Shown here piece after piece: positions 50,401 through 58,351 of a stretch of 64,000 nucleotides of DNA (position 1 is its first letter; every line of letters begins with the position of its first letter). The translations under genes were made by a program, and so were the position numbers. The notes below the pieces were generated by a model that saw only the letters and a list, made by a program, of their open reading frames with translations, searched no databases and was not told where the DNA came from. Source of the stretch: Branchipolynoe longqiensis (Eukaryota > Annelida > Polychaeta > Phyllodocida > Polynoidae); contig CM059196.1 in the NCBI GenBank assembly GCA_030323885.1, forward strand, positions 36,744,481 to 36,808,480. The letters run 5' to 3'.

Positions 50401-53400
50401 TTTTTCCTATGCAGTATTATCTGTGGTTATTTAGACAATGTATGTAATATGCTGTATACAAGATGCTATGGTGTATTAAGGTGATCAGTGAATTTATTGA
50501 CCAGACGAGATCGCCGAATGGGTTGAGCGTCCGTTTCCTGTTTTGGGAGATCAGGGGATCCAAACACATGGGTTTGTGGGTTTGAACCATGGTCGAGTCA
50601 AACCAATGAGTTAGAAATTGATATGTGTCGCTTCCTAGCTAGGCACATGGCATTATTAGGATAGGGCAAGGACTGGTTGGCTCAGTGTCAGGATAATGTG
50701 ACTGAGTGGGATATCAGGCCATGGTGCTGGTGGCCTGGTCTCCCAGTGGGGCAGCCCTATAAAGTTGCCATGAGTGTGCACTGTCCCAAGTCGGTACCCG
50801 TCCTGATATGACCTTAGTTATAGCTACGACGTAAAACAACAACAAACAATGAATTTATTAGCTTGATGAGACGGGAATTGCTATGTTACATCATATTGTT
50901 TCTAATTAGTCTCGTGTTGGCCTTGATATTACATTTACACATGTAATATGTGGTGTATTTACTTTAGATTTAGTCAGGAAAAACTCCCAACAGTTTTGTC
51001 AAAGCTTGCTTGTGGTTGGCAACATTTGCACTGAAACTTTTGGCAGTTTGTGAATGACATTTTACTACAGGCCGGGTTGTTTATTTTATGTTTTCACCTA
51101 ACATGTGGTTCAAAGCAAGAGTAGTGGTGGGAAGGAGTAATACAGGAATCTTCTTTTTATTGAACCAAAACAGAGGATTAAAATTATAGACGACAGATTT
51201 AACTTAAAATCTCCCACGAAGCCAAAAAGTAACCACAGCAAAAAAGAAAGGTACCTTTTTTGGTGGTCCAAACAATCATAGAACACTAAATAAGTGCTAA
51301 GGAGGGCAATCAATTAAATAGAGTGTTGCTTCACTTCTTGTTGTGGAGTCTTCAGAGAAGGCGTGGAAGAGATTAAGCCATACATGAAGGATACACAGAA
51401 CAGTAATAATATTTATTATTTGCGTTATGAAAGAATATTAATAGTTATATATATAAACCTGTTCACCCACCTGCCAGTCATGTATCCTATAGCAGATGCA
51501 GCATACGCGGCCTATATAACAGAAATTAAAATAAATAAATATTTTGACGTACATATAAAAAATGTTAACGAGGCAAAGTCAAAAGATTTATAGATTACAC
51601 AATATTTCGTTCTAGATAGGATTGCGTTGGTGCTCTATTGTTGTGCAAGAGATTTCGCGTAGATGAATTAAGTCAGCCATATAAACGTTTTGTTAAATTA
51701 TTACCCAAAGTTTAAATGTTTGAAAATAATACCACATACGTTGTTATATTAAAAGAAAAGGTTGGGTGCGAGAATCAGAAACGTGGGTTCGTTACTTTCT
51801 TATTCTACATGTCTATATTTTATATCGGTATCATCCGAAAATACAGTCACAACACAATGTAAATTAAAAGAAGAAACCTCTTTTTTTTAAAGATCAAATA
51901 GAAAGGAAAGTAACTCACTGCTTGTTCATTGCGCATTCCAATATACTTGATGCCTACTCCCTGGGCTGCAATGGCTATCTCAATCACTGGGAACCCCACG
52001 ATGCCAAACAAGTACTCCACTCCCTGTATAAGATTATAAAATACTGCCAATATTTCGAAGGAATTATGTTCTATAAGAAAGGGATAAAAACAAACATATA
52101 TACACACATATTTAAAACATATACTGCATGATGATAAACAATTGTTAAAATACACTAATTTCCCACAAGAAGGGTTATAAATTGTTAATAATTTACAGAA
52201 CAATGTGACACTAGAAGATATAGGTTGATTGATTAGGGTTTTAATCCTACCAACATCTCATGCCATCAAGACGGATACCGACAGCTTACACTCATTGTGA
52301 CTTCATATCCTCAGCACTACGATGGTATATCGCCATACCGGATATTTTAGTTGAAGCCTAAAATTGTTGCATTTTCAAATACAGCTGGGATGTACGATTA
52401 GGTCAATGTCAATAATGCTATTCCCAAGATTCTAACTGAATTCAATTACATATATATATATATATATATATACATATATATATACATATATATAGTATAG
52501 TTATACGAGTCTTACCTTGGTACAGATGATGGATAACTGTTGTTTTACCGAGGTATAAGCCTCGGATAGATGTGGGCTAGGGAGAGAGGTAAGCACGTCC
52601 GGTACCAGCAATCTTAACCTACTTATTGAGGATAAAAATGACTTTCAAACAATGGATACTATTACTTTACCGAAAAGGTACACCAACGGAATAGATGTGG
52701 CAGGGTGTGGCGGGAGGGCCCTAGCCCACATCTATCCGAGGCTTATACCTCGGTAAAACAACAGTTATCCATCATCTGTACCAAGGTAAGACTCGTATAA
52801 CTATACTATTTTACCTCGGTAAACAGCCTCAGGCTAGCCTCAGGCTAGGGAGACCTTTACATAATTCATTTTTATCCTTAATATCATTCTTTCTTATTAT
52901 TATAACATTCTAAATTTTTGTTCTCACCTATTCTTGTTAGTTGGCGAGAAGACGCTTTGCAACGCCGGTAGGCTTTTCTAGTCGTTTATTATAATGTTTT
53001 GCAAACGACTTAGCCGTCTTCCAGCCTGCATGCGCTAGTATTCTTTTCACAGAAATACCAAGCACCCGTGCCTTGGAGACCATGGCTCCTCTAGTTGAGT
53101 GGGAAGAGTATTTACTCGTATCCACTCCAGCCAATTTCAACACCGTAATTGTCCATCTGGCAAGTGTGTCTCGTGAAATCGCCTTATGTGGCTTTATAAA
53201 GCTCACTAATAGTTGTTGTGATGCACGTAAATCCTTTGTCTTGTATATATAAGCCCGTATGGCCGACACAACACATAATTTCCGATCATTCGGAAAACAG
53301 TCTAAGTGAACCGTTGATAAAGGGTCACCTAACGTGTTCGATTTGAGCAATTTTTCTAAATCAAACGTAGCTTGTTGCTTGTCTATTTCTAATCCAGTTA

Positions 53401-56400
53401 AGGATAAAGCAACAATCGTCTGTCCTCTGTGTCCGGTTACTAACAATAACAGGACCGCGACCTTAAAACCTAACTGTTTTATATCTAACCACGAGTTGTG
53501 AGGCCAAGCCTGAAACAACTTAAATACTATAGAAACATCCCAAAACCGACTATACTTTGGTTTTGGAGGATTCCTTTGATAAATTGAACGAAGTAAATAA
53601 CAAATAACATAATGTTTTCCAACTGTTTCGCCATCAATTCTAGGTAATATAATTGATAACGCACACCTCGCCGCATTAATCGATCCAAAGGAAAGTCCTT
53701 CATCCTCTAGAGAACGAAGAAACCGAGCTACTTGTGAAATCTTTGGATTTGTTGGCTTAACTTTCATTAACAAACAATGTACACCCCATTTCTTTAAATA
53801 GGTTGTATACATTTTGACAGTTCCTGGCCTCCAGGCATCCGATACTATCCTATCCTCAGTAATTCTGTCCAATCCAAATTGCTGTAGCTGCTTCCTTAGA
53901 AAAGGAATGCCAATAGGGGCGTCGTTGACACGTCGCCGTGAACCACTAGCGGTCCGTGGTGCGTCAGATTCCCGAGTTTTCTTGGGAATCGTATATGATC
54001 TTTTGCCAGTTGTGAAACTGCTGGCAGCCAAGGTTGCGTGTCCCAATCGGGCACCACCAGTATCGCATGTGTCCCTTCCAAGCCGCACCCCCCCACCACA
54101 CCAAAAATAAAAGGTAATAAATAATATTGTTCTAAATGTTCGTAGTCTATTAAAACCTCAATGACATTTAGTTATCTTCAGGAAATATCTTCCTCATTTA
54201 GGTGTTTGCAACAATCAGAGCGCCATGTCTGCCAATTAAGCCTTCTTACAATGGCTGGATCTAGAACCAGACTGTGGATGATGTATCGTGACTCATCTGA
54301 AATATATGTATGTGTTACCTATATTACAATGACAATGAGTCAATGTAATATAGTTCATATTCTCCCCGTTACTCGTGGGACGACCAACTATCAACGGTTT
54401 GGCTAGCTAAACGATTCACATATAACTCATTACAGTCTATTTACGATTAGAGACTACTTACATGGCTGCGCCAGTAACTACGCCGGTTGGGCATACGCCG
54501 TAGCCAGAGGTACTTAGACTTAGTTAGTTCACTCTTATTCCTGTCTAGAGACAGTGCTGCTGGAGTATAAACTACCACAGCCACAGGTAGAGACCAGTAG
54601 AACAAATTCAAACATACCAGATAGCCTTACAAAACAAATGTATTTGGTTAAAATAATCAAACCCTTTAATTTGACATATAGACCGACTCCATAGGCCTAG
54701 CAGAAGCAATGTTATTACAGTTTATGTATCAGGAATATGGGCTAATTATCTCAGTTACTATCTGTTTTTCAATTGCAGGATTTTCTACCTGACTAAAATA
54801 GTAAATAAGCAACACAAATTATTAATGAAAAGTCCCAAAATCATATAGAAAAAACTTCTTTTAAATATATGAGCACTATCTGTGATAAATAGCTGAACAT
54901 TAGTAGTTAAAAAATGCACAAAACAACAATTAATAAAAGCACATGGCCTGCATCATGTAAACAACAACACATGACAAACCAATCCAGAATGCTGGATTAT
55001 GGTCATGTGATTACTTTGCGCCTCAGAAATATCCAAATACAGTAAAACCTCTGTAAATCGACAGACCGTTGGACCGTTTATGAAGGTGGTCGGTTTATAG
55101 TTATAATATCCTTATTATTGTTGGGACCCAAATAAAGCGATCGATATAGGGGAGCGGTCGATCTGTGGAGGGGTCGGTATAGAGAGGTTTTACTGAATCT
55201 TGAAAATCGCACCAGATACAATACAAGAATCGCCTGGCACACAAAGACAACATGTTTATCAATCTGATGATGCTAATTTTATATGGGGGCCATTTTCCAC
55301 TTAGCAAGACTGAGCACTGAAAGGTTGCACCCATAGAGATAACCTTGCCATTAGTGAAGCAACACCCTGCTTGGTCAATTTTTTCCTATGCCATGGGACG
55401 ATACGTGAGGACCGAGATAAAAGATGGACTAGGCTATTCGCAGAGCTACTTTGCTCTGCGAATTAGCAGAAGAATGATTACTATTCGCAGAGCTGCTTTG
55501 CTCTGTGAATTACCATAACACAAGAATTATTATAATTTGCAGAGCTGTTTTGCTCTACGAATTAGTGCAAGAATAAGTTTCTGTTGACACATTTGACATT
55601 TTATTCGCAGAGCTGCAGCTCTGCGACTAGTCAGTGCGATCTTTGATTTAGTCACATTTGTTTGTTTGTTGTGTTACGTCCTAGCAACATCTAAAGTCAT
55701 ATCAGGACGGGTACTGACTTGTGACAGTGCGCACTCATGGCGACTTTATAGTGCTGCCTCACTGGCAGATCAGGCCACCAGCACCATGACCTGATATCAC
55801 ACTCAGTTACATTATCCTGACACTGAGCCAACCAGTCCTTCAATCAATCAATAGTTCCGTCCTCTAGTCGAGGGTTGGATGCAATGGTTCTCCACTTGTC
55901 CCGATGGTGTGCTGTTCTGATAGACTGTGCATAATTCAAGCAATTTACATACATAAACGGTAAACGATCCAAGCTAAACTCAATCAGCAATGGTGTCCCC
56001 CAAGGTTCTGTCCTGGGACCTCTCCTATTTTTGATCTACACAAATGATATAGTCAACTGTACAAAACAAGATGTCAAAACAAGGTTATTTGCAGATGATA
56101 CCAACGGCTTCATAACCTCAAATTCACCCAAACAACTAAAACATTCAATTAAAACATTCCTTTCAGACATATTTACATGGTGCAATGATAACAAATTAAC
56201 AGTAAACCTGAACAAAACATGCTACACAATATTTAAAAGCAGAAGTACAACCATTCCTGATTACCTAAACAACATAAAGATAAACAATAACACAATAAAG
56301 AGAGTCCCTTCTGTGAAATACCTAGGTATAATTCTAGATGAGAACCTCAACTGGGATGAACATATTGATGACTTAAATAATTCAATAATTAAAACGGCTA

Positions 56401-57847
56401 ACTCATTTAAAATAATCAGACGACGGGTACATGAGGAAAATAAAAAATTACTATACTATGCATACGTTTACTCCAAAATCCAGTATGGTATAGAGGTGTA
56501 TGGGAGAGCCAAATCATCAACCCTAAAAAAGATACAGACACAACAAAACAGAGCCTTGAAAATACTGTATAGCAAAGACTATCTCACCCCAACTAAATCA
56601 CTTCATAAAGACCTGGACTTACTTATGGTAACTGACATTTATAAAATATACATTGCAAAATTTGTTTACAAGCAAAAGAATGGCCTCCTCCCTGAAATAT
56701 TTGATAATCTCTTCAAAGAAAACAATCAGGTCCATTCCCATAACACACGACAGATAAATAACATACATCACAAACACACTAGAAACAAATATGGCAAAAT
56801 AACAACTGAAAACCAAGGAACCAATATCTGGAACTCAATACCAGTAGAGATTAGAAACCTTCAAACTTTGAAAAACTTCTGTAAAAAACTAAAGATAAGC
56901 TATCTCAATGCATACTAAATCGATTACCAGTAAAGAATATATATAATACCCCTATTAACATACATGCAAAATAACTACTGATACTGCATGTAAGTACATG
57001 AATCCATGACACAATATCCATATAATATTCCTATCATTACTTTGTTTCTTACTAACTGTGAAGAGACGCATCAGTAGCTCATCATAATCATTAGTTAAAA
57101 ATGTAGCTTAGGTTTAATAATTTGTTATTGTCATCACTTATTCATTCACATCATGGAGACCAGCTAGATAAGCATCGCTTTTCTGGGATCCTTTCTGTCT
57201 GTAAGGAATTTGTATGCATTTATTGTATCACCTCAATTTATTGTAAACATACCTTGCAGAGAGTTAAAATAAAAGAATTGAATTGAATTGTCCACTGTGA
57301 AATATTTGTAAACCATGATGTTCTTGGTCTCCCTCTCCCTCTGCTGCCATTCACCTTCCCTTCCAACAATGTACGGCATATTGAACTCTGACAAATGATG
57401 TGGCCAAAATAAATCAGTTTCTTTGTCTGTATAGTGGCAAACAAGCGTTTCTTATTTTTAATTTTTCTGAGAACTTCTTTGTTGGTGATCTTCTTTGTCC
57501 ATGATATTTTCATCATCCTTCGATAAGTCCTTGCCCTATCCTAATAATGCCGAGCGACTGGCTAGGAAGCAACAAGTATCAATTTTTAAGTCATTGGTTT
57601 GACTCGACCAGAGTTCGAACCGACGATCTACCAACACGGGAGACGGACGCTCTAACTCATCCCGTCTGGTTTGATCAAGTCACAAGGCAAGCTTGAACTT
57701 GAAGGTGTGACAGGGTAAACAACCTTATTAAGTTAGCTTTATAAAAAGTGTGGGGACGCTGGGCTAATATAATTTAAAGTTGAACTTTAATATTGCTTGT
57801 TTTACCTGGGCCTTCAGGCTCTCCGCTATAACTGTCGCGCCGTCCAT
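35434..57847 (-). CDS. HACL1: 2-hydroxyacyl-CoA lyase 1, complete gene (16 exons, 561 aa)
   Basis: TPP-dependent peroxisomal lyase that splits 2-hydroxyacyl-CoA into formyl-CoA and an aldehyde shortened by one carbon (alpha-oxidation of phytanic and 2-hydroxy fatty acids). Exons, 5' to 3': 57847-57806, 52023-51919, 51511-51471, 49161-49081, 48206-48056, 47530-47329, 46855-46720, 45828-45723, 44915-44832, 42119-42012, 40034-39981, 39356-39256, 38547-38389, 37313-37215, 36307-36124, 35466-35434. All phases agree; 1,686 nt. The N-terminal TPP-family domain has catalytic-type Glu in GMRNEQAA. A central domain follows, and the C-terminal TPP-binding motif is GDSAFGFSG through INNNG. Human HACL1 is 578 aa with a longer N terminus. 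The C terminus SKL is a canonical PTS1. Similarity is clear in every exon. Confidence 0.97.
35553..35627. repeat. Fragment of the GGGGTTATACTGTA MITE family
   Basis: TTTGGTTTAACGGGGTTATA end, identical in type to the right end of the MITE at 58,352-58,884. Confidence 0.6.
35640..35966 (-). repeat. Repeat family E (TIR element), copy
   Basis: Bounded by TGCATAGTCCGATC and ATCGGACTGCATCTTTAA, inverted ends of the family. Lies in the last HACL1 intron. Confidence 0.7.
36124..36307 (-). CDS. HACL1: HACL1 exon 15
   Basis: Acceptor GTTGCAG; encodes [31 protein letters not shown] and [15 protein letters not shown]. The donor is a weak CAG|GTCAAT. Reading on would add 31 residues to a stop at 36,031 with no peroxisomal signal. 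Confidence 0.93.
36403..36655. mobile_element. Composite SINE family 1 fragments
   Basis: A + strand head (GGACGGGATGGCCGAATGAG, 36,442-36,490) is followed by an inverted alternative head (GGGAATTGAACTCCCGATCT to CGGCCACCGCGTCC, 36,560-36,655). A short tail piece precedes them. Two different SINE heads face each other. Confidence 0.6.
37215..37313 (-). CDS. HACL1: HACL1 exon 14, TPP-binding NNN
   Basis: Acceptor TTCCTAACAG, donor GTGCGT. Encodes [20 protein letters not shown] and the following helix. The Asn cluster coordinates the TPP-bound metal in this family. Confidence 0.95.
37396..37577 (-). mobile_element. SINE family 2
   Basis: Same unit as 20,536 and 20,857, including the leader (TGACCTCTCAGGCAAG) and GTGTAATGGTTAGC box on the - strand. 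It starts about 85 bp upstream of HACL1 exon 14 in transcript sense. Confidence 0.85.
38026..38368 (-). repeat. Repeat family E copy
   Basis: Same order of blocks as 35,640-35,966, with CATCAGACTATGTAA at its right end. It lies about 20 bp from the HACL1 exon 13 donor. Confidence 0.65.
38389..38547 (-). CDS. HACL1: HACL1 exon 13, TPP-binding GDS
   Basis: Encodes [20 protein letters not shown] and [20 protein letters not shown] is the first half of the thiamine diphosphate motif. Acceptor TTACATGCAG, donor GTGGGT. Confidence 0.97.
38790..39235. repeat. Two adjoining family E copies in opposite orientation
   Basis: 38,825-39,015 reads in one direction (ATCGGACTATGCAGCTTTAA at its end) and 39,010-39,235 in the other (CCATCGGACTATACTACTTTAA at its end). 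They fill the HACL1 intron 38,548-39,255. Confidence 0.6.
39256..39356 (-). CDS. HACL1: HACL1 exon 12
   Basis: Encodes [20 protein letters not shown], then [13 protein letters not shown]. Acceptor ATACTAG, donor GTACGT. Matches the human LPRDCFVVSEGANTMDIGR segment. Confidence 0.97.
39459..39635. mobile_element. MITE, ends CAGTAAAACCTCTCTAA
   Basis: Left CAGTAAAACCTCTCTAA and right TTTTAGAGAGGTTTTACT are inverted. Interior carries GGGTCCCAAGAATA. A relative lies at 55,039-55,196. Confidence 0.8.
39819..39909. repeat. (GTGA)n microsatellite
   Basis: About 22 perfect GTGA units (TCAC on the gene strand), starting about 70 bp past the exon 11 donor in HACL1 sense. Confidence 0.97.
39981..40034 (-). 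CDS. HACL1: HACL1 exon 11 (54 nt)
   Basis: Encodes [18 protein letters not shown], matching SLPMNYY of the human enzyme. Acceptor TTCGCCAG, donor GTAGGT, phase 0 both sides. Flanked closely by a microsatellite and an RTE insertion. Confidence 0.92.
40075..41362 (+). mobile_element. 5'-truncated RTE-type LINE with a long open RT frame
   Basis: An open frame to 41,351 encodes the reverse transcriptase and C-terminal region: [79 protein letters not shown] and [12 protein letters not shown]. It ends in an (ATTG)n tail typical of RTE elements. The endonuclease half is missing. Antisense to HACL1, in intron 10. The open frame reads through from the intron (ATG 40047), so the true start is lost. 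A second copy of the family is at 55,841-57,525. Confidence 0.88.
41625..41972 (-). mobile_element. SINE family 1, full length
   Basis: Inverted tail (GAGTTTTACGTCCTGGCAAC), body, and head (CATTCGGCCATCCCGTCTGG). Followed by a short (GTAA)n run at 41,973-41,996. Confidence 0.85.
42012..42119 (-). CDS. HACL1: HACL1 exon 10
   Basis: Encodes [20 protein letters not shown], then [16 protein letters not shown]. The WW pair and Lys-rich helix match the variable linker of the human protein (PESKWWKTLREKM). Acceptor GTCACCAG, donor GTAATT. The least conserved exon, but phase fits on both sides. Confidence 0.85.
42222..42545 (-). mobile_element. SINE family 1, alternative head
   Basis: Inverted body; the head end reads GGAATTGAACTTCTGATCTC and CATTCGGCCACCGCGCACGG. 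Confidence 0.8.
43142..43440 (-). mobile_element. SINE family 1, diverged
   Basis: Shortened, mutated copy recognisable from GAGTTTTACGTCCTAGCAAC and AACCAGTCCTTGCCCTATCC. Confidence 0.75.
44058..44817. repeat. Family E copies, inverted pair
   Basis: 44,058-44,308 and 44,462-44,817 are in opposite orientation. The second is complete: AAAGTTGCATAGTCCGATGG at the left and CATCGCACTATGCAGCTTT at the right form imperfect inverted ends. It ends 14 bp from HACL1 exon 9. The intron stretch 42,546-44,057 holds otherwise only SINE and AT-rich sequence. Confidence 0.7.
44832..44915 (-). CDS. HACL1: HACL1 exon 9
   Basis: Encodes [20 protein letters not shown] and DIDSVVTQ. Acceptor TCTCTTTAG, donor GTAAGT, phase 0. 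Matches human VDICAEELGNN. Confidence 0.96.
45095..45210 (-). mobile_element. SINE family 1 head fragment
   Basis: Only the tRNA-like part: GGGTTCGAATCCCACGATCT and TCGGCCACCCCGTCTGG. No body. Confidence 0.65.
45425..45640. repeat. CTGATAGTGCTGC tandem block
   Basis: Three copies of GTACGCTGATAGTGCTGC-like units at 45,490-45,590, preceded by an inverted piece of the 1,205/7,425 repeat. Nothing else in HACL1 intron 8 here. Confidence 0.55.
45723..45828 (-). CDS. HACL1: HACL1 exon 8
   Basis: Encodes [20 protein letters not shown], then [16 protein letters not shown], near identical to the human segment. Acceptor CATTCAG, donor GTAGAT. Confidence 0.97.
45925..46250 (+). repeat. Family E copy
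   Basis: AAAGTTGCATAGTCTGATGG to CATTGGACTATGCAGCTTTA. About 90% like 44,462-44,817 by eye, with one internal deletion. Confidence 0.75.
46720..46855 (-). CDS. HACL1: HACL1 exon 7
   Basis: Encodes [20 protein letters not shown], then [30 protein letters not shown] is a family hallmark. Acceptor GTCCCTAG, donor GTGTGT. Confidence 0.97.
46925..47112 (+). mobile_element. SINE family 2
   Basis: Leader with TGACCTCTCAGGTGAG, then GGGAGCCTAGGTGGTGTAAT and GTGGGTTCGAAAATTTGCTC. Diverged B box. Confidence 0.75.
47329..47530 (-). CDS. HACL1: HACL1 exon 6
   Basis: Encodes [20 protein letters not shown] and ends [10 protein letters not shown]. Acceptor ATCCAACCAG, donor GTAAGT. Confidence 0.97.
47585..47945 (+). 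repeat. Polypurine tract
   Basis: About 300 bases of nearly uninterrupted G and A (GGAGGA/GAAGAG type), followed by (GCAGTA)n at 47,905-47,945. It lies in HACL1 intron 5, 55 bp from the exon 6 acceptor, so the transcript strand carries a very long pyrimidine tract. Open frames of Glu/Arg/Gly or Pro/Ser here are artefacts. Confidence 0.93.
48056..48206 (-). CDS. HACL1: HACL1 exon 5
   Basis: Encodes [40 protein letters not shown] and [11 protein letters not shown]. Acceptor CATGCTATAG, donor GTAATT. Confidence 0.97.
48342..48632 (+). mobile_element. SINE family 1, alternative head
   Basis: CGGGCGCGGTGGCCGAATCG head, then the shared body and tail. A duplicated 60-bp host segment (TATAGCATGGAGGAAATA, AAACTTGTTTGGCTATTTAC) occurs on both sides (48,210-48,335 and 48,662-48,740). 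Confidence 0.8.
49081..49161 (-). CDS. HACL1: HACL1 exon 4
   Basis: Encodes [20 protein letters not shown] and NAQENC. SGPG-x-x-HA-x-GGMANA is typical of the family. Acceptor TTGCCAG, donor GTGTGT. Confidence 0.97.
49162..51470 (-). other. HACL1 intron 3 contents
   Basis: 49,370-49,440 carries a short inverted pair (AATTATTAAGGTACTTAATAATT and GGGGTAATC). 49,720-50,225 is GC-richer, with a TGGCGCCA-type palindrome and an ending that resembles a retroviral-type LTR (AAATAACCATTATATAATAC), but no partner LTR is seen. A SINE is at 50,500. The rest is AT-rich without features. Confidence 0.4.
50500..50850 (+). mobile_element. SINE family 1, full length
   Basis: ACCAGACGAGATCGCCGAAT head, TGGGTTTGAACCATGG B-box region, full body, and tail ending GACGTAAAACAACAACAAAC. 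Confidence 0.85.
51471..51511 (-). CDS. HACL1: HACL1 exon 3 (41 nt)
   Basis: Encodes [13 protein letters not shown], matching [11 protein letters not shown]. Acceptor TTATATAG, donor GTGGGT. Confidence 0.95.
51919..52023 (-). CDS. HACL1: HACL1 exon 2, catalytic Glu region
   Basis: Encodes [20 protein letters not shown], then [15 protein letters not shown]. The Glu of RNEQA is the conserved residue that activates thiamine diphosphate in this enzyme superfamily. Acceptor CTTATACAG, donor GTGAGT. Confidence 0.97.
52449..52496. repeat. (TA)n with ATATAC interruptions
   Basis: About 48 bp of TA repeat immediately outside the DIRS-like element's inverted end. Confidence 0.95.
52497..54110 (-). 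mobile_element. DIRS-like element, truncated, with intact tyrosine recombinase
   Basis: Low-coordinate end holds an inverted repeat of about 85 bp: 52,497-52,584 (TACGAGTCTTACCTTGGTAC) and 52,725-52,808 (its near-perfect complement). Coding content is a RNase H tail (about 54,099-53,990) and recombinase (54,088-52,937). RT and gag are absent. The inverted end matches the right end of the BRCA1 intronic element (about 18,817-18,905). In HACL1 intron 1, same orientation. Confidence 0.8.
52937..54088 (-). CDS. DIRS-like tyrosine recombinase (383 aa frame)
   Basis: Integrase-fold recombinase used by DIRS-type retroelements to insert without an integrase of the DDE kind. Catalytic set visible: Arg in [11 protein letters not shown], His-x-x-Arg in [14 protein letters not shown], His in RILAHAGW, and Tyr in SFAKHYNK. 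The N-terminal helical domain includes [19 protein letters not shown]. The frame is uninterrupted. The first ~40 residues overlap, in another frame, the end of RNase H ([14 protein letters not shown] at 54,050-53,990), the overlap arrangement expected in this order. The start could therefore be downstream of 54,088. Confidence 0.85.
   Translation of the reverse strand: MRLGRDTCDTGGARLGHATLAASSFTTGKRSYTIPKKTRESDAPRTASGSRRRVNDAPIGIPFLRKQLQQFGLDRITEDRIVSDAWRPGTVKMYTTYLKKWGVHCLLMKVKPTNPKISQVARFLRSLEDEGLSFGSINAARCALSIILPRIDGETVGKHYVICYLLRSIYQRNPPKPKYSRFWDVSIVFKLFQAWPHNSWLDIKQLGFKVAVLLLLVTGHRGQTIVALSLTGLEIDKQQATFDLEKLLKSNTLGDPLSTVHLDCFPNDRKLCVVSAIRAYIYKTKDLRASQQLLVSFIKPHKAISRDTLARWTITVLKLAGVDTSKYSSHSTRGAMVSKARVLGISVKRILAHAGWKTAKSFAKHYNKRLEKPTGVAKRLLAN
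55039..55196. mobile_element. MITE, ends CAGTAAAACCTCTGTAA
   Basis: Left CAGTAAAACCTCTGTAA, right AGAGAGGTTTTACTG, interior TTGGGACCCAAATAA. Same family as 39,459-39,635. Confidence 0.8.
55433..55630. repeat. Array of four perfect or near-perfect hairpins
   Basis: Each unit is a palindrome of about 29 bp, arms ATTCGCAGAGC and GCTCTGCGAAT around a short T-rich loop: 55,436-55,464, 55,482-55,511, 55,534-55,563 and 55,602-55,626 (loop lost). Spacers of 18-38 bp differ from each other, so only the hairpins are conserved. Confidence 0.85.
55841..57525 (-). mobile_element. RTE LINE 3' end inside the SINE, itself interrupted
   Basis: Two parts of one element, 55,841-55,942 and about 57,290-57,525. 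The second encodes [20 protein letters not shown], the same as the copy at 40,075. The tail is (CAAT)n at 55,841-55,852 on the + strand. Target duplication AGTCCTT flanks it; a few bases of shared sequence blur the 5' junction. Confidence 0.85.
55943..57289 (+). mobile_element. CR1/Jockey-like LINE 3' part, innermost insertion
   Basis: 5'-truncated within the RT domain ([20 protein letters not shown]). An open frame 56,031-56,918 encodes [12 protein letters not shown] (the polymerase FADD motif), [25 protein letters not shown] and the C-terminal [15 protein letters not shown]. Ends with an (AATTG)n tail at 57,272-57,289. It interrupts the RTE copy at a point where the 40-kb copy reads GACAGGCTTGAATTATTC. 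Confidence 0.87.
57806..57847 (-). CDS. HACL1: HACL1 exon 1, start codon
   Basis: ATG at 57,847, then [13 protein letters not shown] and donor GTAAAA. Matches GAKVIAQALKTQ of human HACL1, which has about 17 more N-terminal residues. No in-frame upstream Met gives a longer conserved start. Confidence 0.92.
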
Positions 57848-57960
57848 CGTGTAGACATGTACTTTGTCCCCAGATTAAACAGTCCTACATCGCCCAGAGA
57901 CAGGCCATTTTGGACACGCACTGACACAGATCACGTGATTATATTGAAGTGAGTTCATCC
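57848..57960 (-). promoter_or_regulatory. Probable HACL1 5' leader with two short upstream ORFs
   Basis: Upstream of the start, ATG at 57,908 opens a 7-codon uORF (MACLWAM) ending at 57,885, and ATG at 57,859 opens a second short frame overlapping the HACL1 start. A CACGTG E-box is at 57,932-57,937. Transcription start is unknown, so whether these lie in the mRNA is inference. Confidence 0.35.
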
Positions 57961-58351
57961 CTCCACAATTGAAGATTTCATATGGCATTCCCGCGCGTTC
58001 ACGACATCCCATGAGCTGGTAGGACTAATGAAACTAAAATTAAAATCGGGGGAAGATAGACTAATTGCAATCATGTCGATGAATTGTGATCAACAAAATA
58101 AAGAACGGACAGTCTGACGTTCTCTTAGTATTTGGTAGAGCTTATATTTGAGAACAGTCACTGTCGGACCGATTAGTAGTTTATTTCCTAAACTCAACGG
58201 TTGTGAAAGTTACAGACCATAAGTCCGATGAAAACATTATAATTAATATATTAAAAACAAAAGCCCTGCCTAGATTTGAAGTCTATTTCCAACTTAGTAA
58301 AATGCACTCATTAAAATAAAATAAATGAATATCATACTATTCTTTGGCTCA

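Larger units (their letters stand above)
55655..57672 (-). mobile_element. SINE family 1 split by a LINE
   Basis: The tail and body (55,655-55,840) and the rest of the body with the head (57,526-57,672) are halves of one SINE. The joining text AACCAGTCCTT/GCCCTATCC is interrupted by the RTE copy, with AGTCCTT present on both sides. Confidence 0.85.

Noticed and set aside
52937..54088. Phage-type integrase transferred from bacteria
   Set aside because: Homology to the BRCA1 intronic copy, the overlap with an RNase H tail and the inverted ends place it in a DIRS-like retroelement.
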